In this document: in pieces, positions 1 to 3,002 of the stretch
Position numbering within the stretch: the first letter of the stretch is position 1
Layout: each line of letters begins with the position of its first letter
Source: an uncultured Eubacteriales bacterium
GTDB lineage: Bacteria > Bacillota > Clostridia > Oscillospirales > CAG-272
Direction: 5' to 3'
Length of the DNA stretch: 5,815 nt
NCBI GenBank assembly: GCA_900547725.1
Contig: URHR01000103.1
Coordinates: forward strand, 1 to 5,815
Translations under genes and position numbers: made by a program
Notes under the pieces: model-generated
Seen by the model: the letters and a program-made list of their open reading frames with translations, nothing else
Told to the model about the DNA's origin: nothing
Databases searched by the model: none

Positions 1-45
1 GGGTTTGGGACAGAGTCCCAAGGTCTTGCCCTTTCCGCATCCCCA
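1..45 (-). repeat. Dispersed palindromic repeat, left copy (partial, inverted)
   Basis: This G/C-rich segment has a perfect hairpin: TTGGGAC (5-11), loop AGA, GTCCCAA (15-21). It ends in CGCATCCCCA (36-45), one base before the -35 box of the first promoter. Its reverse complement lines up with the segment after the kinase gene (from about 1995): both start TGGGGATGCG, continue with an AAAGGG block and end in CTCTG/GACTC and CCCAAACC blocks. It also resembles the segment after the permease (AAGACCTTGGG, then CCCAA). I therefore read it as one copy of a repeat family, in inverted orientation and cut by the window edge. It could also be the end of an upstream gene's terminator, but there is no clear T-run. 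Confidence 0.6.
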
Positions 46-46
46 C

Positions 47-75
47 TTGACAATCTGCCGTCAACGTGATATAAT
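47..75 (+). promoter_or_regulatory. Consensus sigma-A promoter with extended -10
   Basis: TTGACA (47-52) and TATAAT (70-75) both match the vegetative sigma consensus exactly and are separated by 17 bp, the optimal spacing. TG at 67-68 adds an extended -10. Transcription should start at about 81-83, giving a leader of only about 18 nt that contains the GGAGG ribosome binding site at 89-93. A promoter this strong suggests a high basal level of the lipoprotein, regulator and kinase. TTGAC (47-51) and GTCAA (60-64) also form an inverted repeat over the -35 and spacer, which could serve as an operator; that part is speculative. Confidence 0.88.
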
Positions 76-99
76 GGAGAAAAGGAACGGAGGAAAGAC

Positions 100-297
100 A
101 TGAAACGAATGCTGATTGTTTTGCTCGCAGGCGTGACCCTGTGCTTTGCGGGCTGTACAGGAAACAGGGAAAACAGGGATAACGGGGGAGACGGGGAGAA
201 CACCCGCGCTACCGATGCGAAAACCGAACAAACCGCCAATGCCGTAACCGACGCAGAGCCAACGGGCACTCGCAGCGATTACAGCAAGAATTATTGA
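100..297 (+). CDS. Small putative lipoprotein, function unknown
   Basis: The 65-residue product starts with a short basic segment (MKRM), then a hydrophobic stretch (about residues 4-18) ending in Phe-Ala-Gly-Cys, with Cys19 as the predicted lipidated residue. Phe at position -3 is less usual for a lipobox, so lipidation is likely rather than certain. The mature part, about 47 residues, is hydrophilic, rich in Asn, Asp, Glu, Thr and Gly, and looks disordered; no domain is recognised. Residues 22-33 form four three-residue units (NRE, NRD, NGG, DGE). GGAGG lies 6 nt before the ATG, and a consensus promoter lies just upstream. The stop codon is 1 nt before the regulator's start, so it is the first gene of the regulator-kinase operon. 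It may be an accessory sensing or envelope protein, or a leader gene whose translation feeds the regulator; neither role is shown by the sequence. Confidence 0.75.
   Translation: MKRMLIVLLAGVTLCFAGCTGNRENRDNGGDGENTRATDAKTEQTANAVTDAEPTGTRSDYSKNY
163..198 (+). repeat. Degenerate 9-bp tandem repeat inside the lipoprotein gene
   Basis: Four in-frame units follow each other: AACAGGGAA, AACAGGGAT, AACGGGGGA, GACGGGGAG, and the next codon is again AAC. Each unit encodes three residues (NRE, NRD, NGG, DGE). The array lies just after the lipidated Cys19 in the predicted tether. Because the unit is a multiple of three, unit gain or loss would change tether length without a frameshift. Confidence 0.7.
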
Positions 298-298
298 G

Positions 299-967
299 AT
301 GCAGACGATTCTTTTGGTAGAGGACGATTCCGAAATCACCCGTACTCTGGGAGACTTTCTGCGCTCCGAAGGCTTCGCCGTCACTGCGGCGGACGGACAG
401 CGCGCGGCGCTTGATTGCATGGCGCGCGGCAGATTCGATTTGGTTCTGCTCGATATTTCCCTGCGCGACGGCAACGGTTACGCCGTTTGTAACGAACTGA
501 AAAAGCGGAAGAACCCGCCGCCCGTGATCTTCCTCACCGCCTCGGGTGACGAGGGCAGTATTGTAACGGGCTTTGATCTCGGCGCGGACGACTATATCCC
601 AAAGCCCTTCAAGCCGCGTGAACTGATCTCGCGCATCAAAAACGCCCTGCGGCGGTGCGGAAACCGGAATCTTTTGGAGGTCGGCAACCTCGAAATCAAC
701 GCGGACAGCGGAACCGTGACCAAAAACGGCGCGGAGCTGGCGCTTTCGGCACTGGAGTATCGCCTCTTGTTGCTGTTGGTCTCCAACCGCGGGCGGCTGA
801 TGACGCGCGAAAAGCTGTTGGAGGACATCTGGGACGTGGCGGGTGACTTTGTCAACGACAACACGCTGACGGTTTACATCAAACGCATCCGCGAAAAGGT
901 GGAGGATGACCCCGCAAACCCGACGGTCATCCGCACGGTGCGCGGACTCGGGTATCGGGTGGATTGA
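299..967 (+). CDS. OmpR/PhoB-family DNA-binding response regulator
   Basis: The 222-residue protein has the usual length and two-domain order of the family. The receiver domain (about 1-118) carries the acidic pair Asp9-Asp10, the phospho-acceptor Asp52 in LVLLDISL, Thr80 in FLTA and Lys102 in IPKPF, so all active-site residues are present. The C-terminal winged helix (about 125-222) has the ALEYRLLLLL segment, the NTLTVYIKRIREK recognition region and the closing TVRGLGYR. It should be phosphorylated in the cytoplasm by the adjacent kinase and then bind tandem DNA repeats as a dimer. The start codon follows the lipoprotein stop by 1 nt, and no good Shine-Dalgarno sequence precedes it (only weak purines), so translation probably depends on coupling. 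The direct repeats before the ABC transporter genes (2247-2264) are a candidate target. No specific subfamily name is assigned. Confidence 0.96.
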   Translation: MQTILLVEDDSEITRTLGDFLRSEGFAVTAADGQRAALDCMARGRFDLVLLDISLRDGNGYAVCNELKKRKNPPPVIFLTASGDEGSIVTGFDLGADDYIPKPFKPRELISRIKNALRRCGNRNLLEVGNLEINADSGTVTKNGAELALSALEYRLLLLLVSNRGRLMTREKLLEDIWDVAGDFVNDNTLTVYIKRIREKVEDDPANPTVIRTVRGLGYRVD

Positions 968-968
968 G

Positions 969-1973
969 ATGAATCTTTGGAAAGACCGTGAAGTGCGGCG
1001 GGCGGCGCTGATTGCGGCGCTGTTGACCGTTGCGGTTTCCTGCGCCATGTTCGCGTTCTCCCCGTGGGCGGCGTTGATCGCCTTTTGCGCGTGCGCGGCG
1101 CTCTGTGCAACCTTTGCCGTGTTTACCGCGCGGCGCTATCGCCGGATTGCGGAGCTGTCGGAATCGCTGGATCGCATTCTGCACGGCGCGGACAGCGTGG
1201 AAATCCGCGACGCGGCGGAGGGGGAGCTGTCGATCCTCTCCAGTGAAGTGCGGAAAATGACGGTTCGCCTGCGGGAGCAGGCGGACTATCTCTCGCGCGA
1301 CCGTGTGCGGATGAGCGACGCGCTGGCGGATATCTCCCACCAACTCCGCACGCCGCTGACTTCGATGAACCTGACGGTTTCTCTCCTTTCCAAGAGCGAC
1401 CTGACGGCGGAGGAGCGGACGCGCCTGATGTTTGAACTGAAACAGCGGCTCACGCGGATCGACTGGCTTGTGGAAACGCTTCTGAAGCTTTCGAAGATCG
1501 ATGCGGGGACGGTGACGTTCCGCTGCGACGCGGTGCGTGCGGCGGATCTGTTGCGCGCGGCGTTAGCGCCTCTGGAGGTTGCAATCGAGTTGCGCGGGCA
1601 GGTGCTCTCGGTCACGGTTGGCGACGAGACCTTCACCGGCGATCTTGCGTGGAGCGCGGAGGCGGTCGGGAATTTGTTGAAGAACTGTTCCGAGCACACG
1701 CCTGCGGGCGGAGAGATTTCGGTCACGGTACGCGAGACTGCGCTCTTCTGTGAGATTCTGATTCATGACAGCGGTGTCGGTTTTGCAAAGGAGGAAATCC
1801 CGCACCTGTTCGACCGTTTTTACCGCGGCTCGAATGCGAGTCCCGAAAGCGTTGGAATCGGTCTCTCTTTAGCGCGGACGGTCATTGCCGCCCAGAACGG
1901 AACGCTCTCCGCCTCGAATGCCCCCTGCGGCGGCGCGCTTTTCACCGTCCGCTTCTACAAAGGCGTAGTGTAG
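969..1973 (+). CDS. Membrane sensor histidine kinase with minimal ectodomain
   Basis: I chose the ATG at 969 (334 residues), 1 nt after the regulator stop and 6 nt after GGGTGG. An ATG in the same frame at 906 would run 62 nt into the regulator gene and add a non-hydrophobic, Arg-rich leader. Two hydrophobic helices (about 12-30 and 33-53) are separated only by roughly Ser-Pro-Trp, so the protein is nearly all membrane plus cytoplasm. A HAMP-like linker follows (about 54-106). The dimerisation/phosphotransfer segment has the H-box SHQLRTPL with His124. The ATPase domain shows the N-box (Asn235, Asn239), the G1 box HDSGVGF (Asp267), the LFDRFYR F-box (about 280-286) and the G2 box GIGLSLA (from Gly296). 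All catalytic elements look intact. It should phosphorylate the upstream regulator. The short loop suggests intramembrane sensing or signal input from a partner protein. It differs from typical BceS kinases in its HQLRTP H-box. Confidence 0.95.
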   Translation: MNLWKDREVRRAALIAALLTVAVSCAMFAFSPWAALIAFCACAALCATFAVFTARRYRRIAELSESLDRILHGADSVEIRDAAEGELSILSSEVRKMTVRLREQADYLSRDRVRMSDALADISHQLRTPLTSMNLTVSLLSKSDLTAEERTRLMFELKQRLTRIDWLVETLLKLSKIDAGTVTFRCDAVRAADLLRAALAPLEVAIELRGQVLSVTVGDETFTGDLAWSAEAVGNLLKNCSEHTPAGGEISVTVRETALFCEILIHDSGVGFAKEEIPHLFDRFYRGSNASPESVGIGLSLARTVIAAQNGTLSASNAPCGGALFTVRFYKGVV

Positions 1974-1983
1974 GGGGCGCGGG

Positions 1984-2060
1984 GGGGATGCGATGGGGAT
2001 GCGCCAAAGGGGGCTTTTAAGGAAAGCCCCCTCTGGACTCCCCAAACCTTTTAACCAATT
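1984..2060 (+). repeat. Dispersed palindromic repeat, middle copy
   Basis: The segment opens with two copies of GGGGATGCG (1984-1992 and 1995-2003, an 11-bp period). It continues with a strong hairpin (2008-2032) and CTCTGGACTCCCCAAACC (2031-2048), then enters an A/T-rich stretch. It matches the reverse complement of bases 1-45 in block order. Its tail, CCCCAAACC then TTTTAA, also resembles CCCCAAGCC then TTTAA after the permease. No protein is supported on either strand: the minus-strand open frames here run through the hairpin arms and lack any family signature. Confidence 0.6.
2008..2032 (+). terminator. Strong hairpin after the kinase gene, possible terminator
   Basis: AGGGGGCTTT (2008-2017) and AAAGCCCCCT (2023-2032) pair perfectly over 10 bp around the 5-nt loop TAAGG. 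The hairpin starts 35 nt after the kinase stop codon, where an operon terminator would be expected. It lacks the immediate T-run of a canonical intrinsic terminator; only scattered T stretches follow (2049-2063). It may end or attenuate transcription, or simply be part of the repeat element it lies in. Confidence 0.45.
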
Positions 2061-2062
2061 TT

Positions 2063-2145
2063 TATAAGTAAGTGCGAACATGGTGCGCCGATTTTTTTGT
2101 GGTATGAAAGGGAAAGCGTACTTTGTTCGCACCGTTTATATAAGT
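2063..2145. repeat. Short inverted-repeat element with GTGCGAACA ends
   Basis: GTGCGAACA (2072-2080) and its exact reverse complement TGTTCGCAC (2124-2132) enclose 43 bp of A/T-richer DNA with a run of seven T (2092-2098). Just outside, TATAAGT occurs in direct orientation at 2063-2069 and 2139-2145. The pattern of matching inverted ends flanked by a short direct repeat resembles a miniature insertion, about 60 bp long, but no gene is inside. The direct repeats do not touch the inverted ends (2 nt on the left, 6 nt on the right), so a target-site duplication is only one reading. A pair of operator half-sites is another. Confidence 0.4.
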
Positions 2146-2248
2146 GGGGGAAGTTTTGGAAAGGGGCTTGGGGGATGACGGTTGCCTGCAACCGTCAGTA
2201 GCGAAGCGTTGACTTTCTTCCAAAAAGTTTTCCCCAACGCATCCCCCA
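2146..2248. repeat. Long imperfect palindrome with central perfect hairpin
   Basis: The outer arms GGGGGAAGTTTTGGAA (2146-2161) and TTCCAAAAAGTTTTCCCC (2218-2235) are imperfect reverse complements. TGGGGGATG (2169-2177) and CATCCCCCA (2240-2248) are exact reverse complements. At the centre, TGACGGTTGC (2176-2185) and GCAACCGTCA (2188-2197) pair perfectly around CT, giving a 9-bp stem with a 4-nt loop once loop geometry is allowed for. The right edge carries CGCATCCCC (2238-2246), the same end seen at 36-44 and, inverted, at 1984-1992 and 1995-2003. The segment therefore appears related to the repeat family and could fold as RNA or extruded DNA. Confidence 0.6.
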
Positions 2249-2280
2249 GTCACGAAAGAGTCATTTTGGCATGGTAAAAT
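2247..2280 (+). promoter_or_regulatory. Predicted PhoB-type activated promoter of the ABC transporter operon
   Basis: CAGTCAC (2247-2253) and GAGTCAT (2258-2264) are 7-bp direct repeats sharing AGTCA, separated by 4 bp and so 11 bp apart. The second ends 10 bp before TAAAAT (2275-2280), which is preceded by TG at 2272-2273 (extended -10). No -35-like hexamer exists at a 16-18 bp spacing (CGAAAG, ACGAAA or CACGAA). PhoB-family regulators bind 7-bp direct repeats with 4-bp gaps that replace the -35 at about this distance from the -10. The regulator encoded at 299-967 is the obvious candidate ligand. The predicted transcript starts near 2287, about 23 nt before the ATPase start codon. The geometry is seen; binding and activation are inferred. 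Confidence 0.55.
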
Positions 2281-2309
2281 CGTGGTAGAAACAGAAAGGA
2301 GAGGCATCA

Positions 2310-3002
2310 ATGGAAATTCTGAAAATTGAGCATCTGACAAAAATCTACGGGTCGGGGGAGAACACGGTTCGCGCGGTTGATGACATTTCGTTCTCGGTGG
2401 AGAAGGGGGAGTTCCTTGCCATCATCGGTCCTTCGGGGTCGGGCAAATCGACCCTGTTGCATATCCTCGGCGGTGTGGATCGCCCCACTTCGGGCAAAGT
2501 CTACCTGAACGGGCAGGACGTTTACGCCCAGAATGAGGAAGCGCTGGCAATCTTCCGCCGTCGGCAGGTCGGGCTGATTTATCAGTTCTATAACCTGATT
2601 CCCGTATTGGATGTCGTGGAAAACATGACCCTGCCCGTGCTGATGGACGGTCGGCGGGTTAACGGGGAGCGCCTCCGGGAACTGCTGAATGTTCTGGGAC
2701 TGACGGCGCGGCAGAAGAACCTGCCGAATCAGCTGTCGGGCGGTCAGCAACAGCGGGTTTCCATCGGGCGGGCGCTGATGAATGCGCCGTCGGTGGTATT
2801 GGCGGACGAGCCGACGGGCAACCTCGATTCCCGCAACAGTCAGGAGATTGTCGAACTGTTCAAGCAGTCCAACCGCAAGTACGGGCAGACGCTGGTCATC
2901 ATCACGCATGACGAGAACATTGCTCTGCAAGCCGACCGCGTGATTGCGATTGAGGACGGGAAAATCGTGCGCGACGAGCGGATTCGGGAGGCGGTCAAAT
3001 GA
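2310..3002 (+). CDS. ABC transporter ATP-binding protein, MacB/LolD-like
   Basis: The 230-residue protein is a complete single nucleotide-binding domain. It has Walker A at 40-48 (GPSGSGKST), the Q-loop Gln92 in YQFYNL, the signature LSGGQQQR (142-149), Walker B VVLADEP with catalytic Glu167 (162-168), the D-loop NLD (171-173) and the switch His200 in ITHD. TGNLDS and the length are typical of the MacB/LolD/FtsE-like group, whose members power FtsX-type permeases from the cytoplasmic face by ATP-driven conformational change rather than classical pore transport. AAAGGAG (2295-2301) lies 8 nt before the ATG. Its last codons overlap the permease start (ATGA), so the two proteins should be made together as one transporter. 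It probably responds to the regulator through the upstream repeat site. Family assignment is secure; the substrate is not known. Confidence 0.97.
   Translation: MEILKIEHLTKIYGSGENTVRAVDDISFSVEKGEFLAIIGPSGSGKSTLLHILGGVDRPTSGKVYLNGQDVYAQNEEALAIFRRRQVGLIYQFYNLIPVLDVVENMTLPVLMDGRRVNGERLRELLNVLGLTARQKNLPNQLSGGQQQRVSIGRALMNAPSVVLADEPTGNLDSRNSQEIVELFKQSNRKYGQTLVIITHDENIALQADRVIAIEDGKIVRDERIREAVK

Noticed and set aside
906..968. Upstream ATG giving a 21-residue longer kinase
   Set aside because: It would overlap the regulator gene by 62 nt and add an Arg-rich leader. The ATG at 969 has a GGGTGG before it and the same junction as the previous gene pair.
209..1048. 279-codon open frame on the minus strand
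   Set aside because: It is antisense to the response regulator, whose active-site residues are all present on the + strand, and it has no domain signature or plausible ribosome binding site.
2122..2144. TATATA/TATAAG (2137-2144) as a promoter -10
   Set aside because: No -35-like hexamer lies 16-18 bp upstream, there is no extended -10 TG, and a better candidate lies nearer the ATPase gene.
2209..2237. TTGACT at 2209-2214 as a -35 box for the transporter
   Set aside because: At 17-bp spacing the -10 position reads CCCCAA, so no promoter is supported there.
1984..2248. CRISPR array or riboswitch
   Set aside because: The repeats are palindromic, unevenly spaced and not separated by uniform spacers. 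No known riboswitch core was recognised, and the predicted transporter transcript starts downstream of this block.
1869..2340. Short minus-strand open frames across the intergenic region
   Set aside because: They run through repeat arms and hairpins, overlap the kinase end or the ATPase start, and show no family similarity I recognise.
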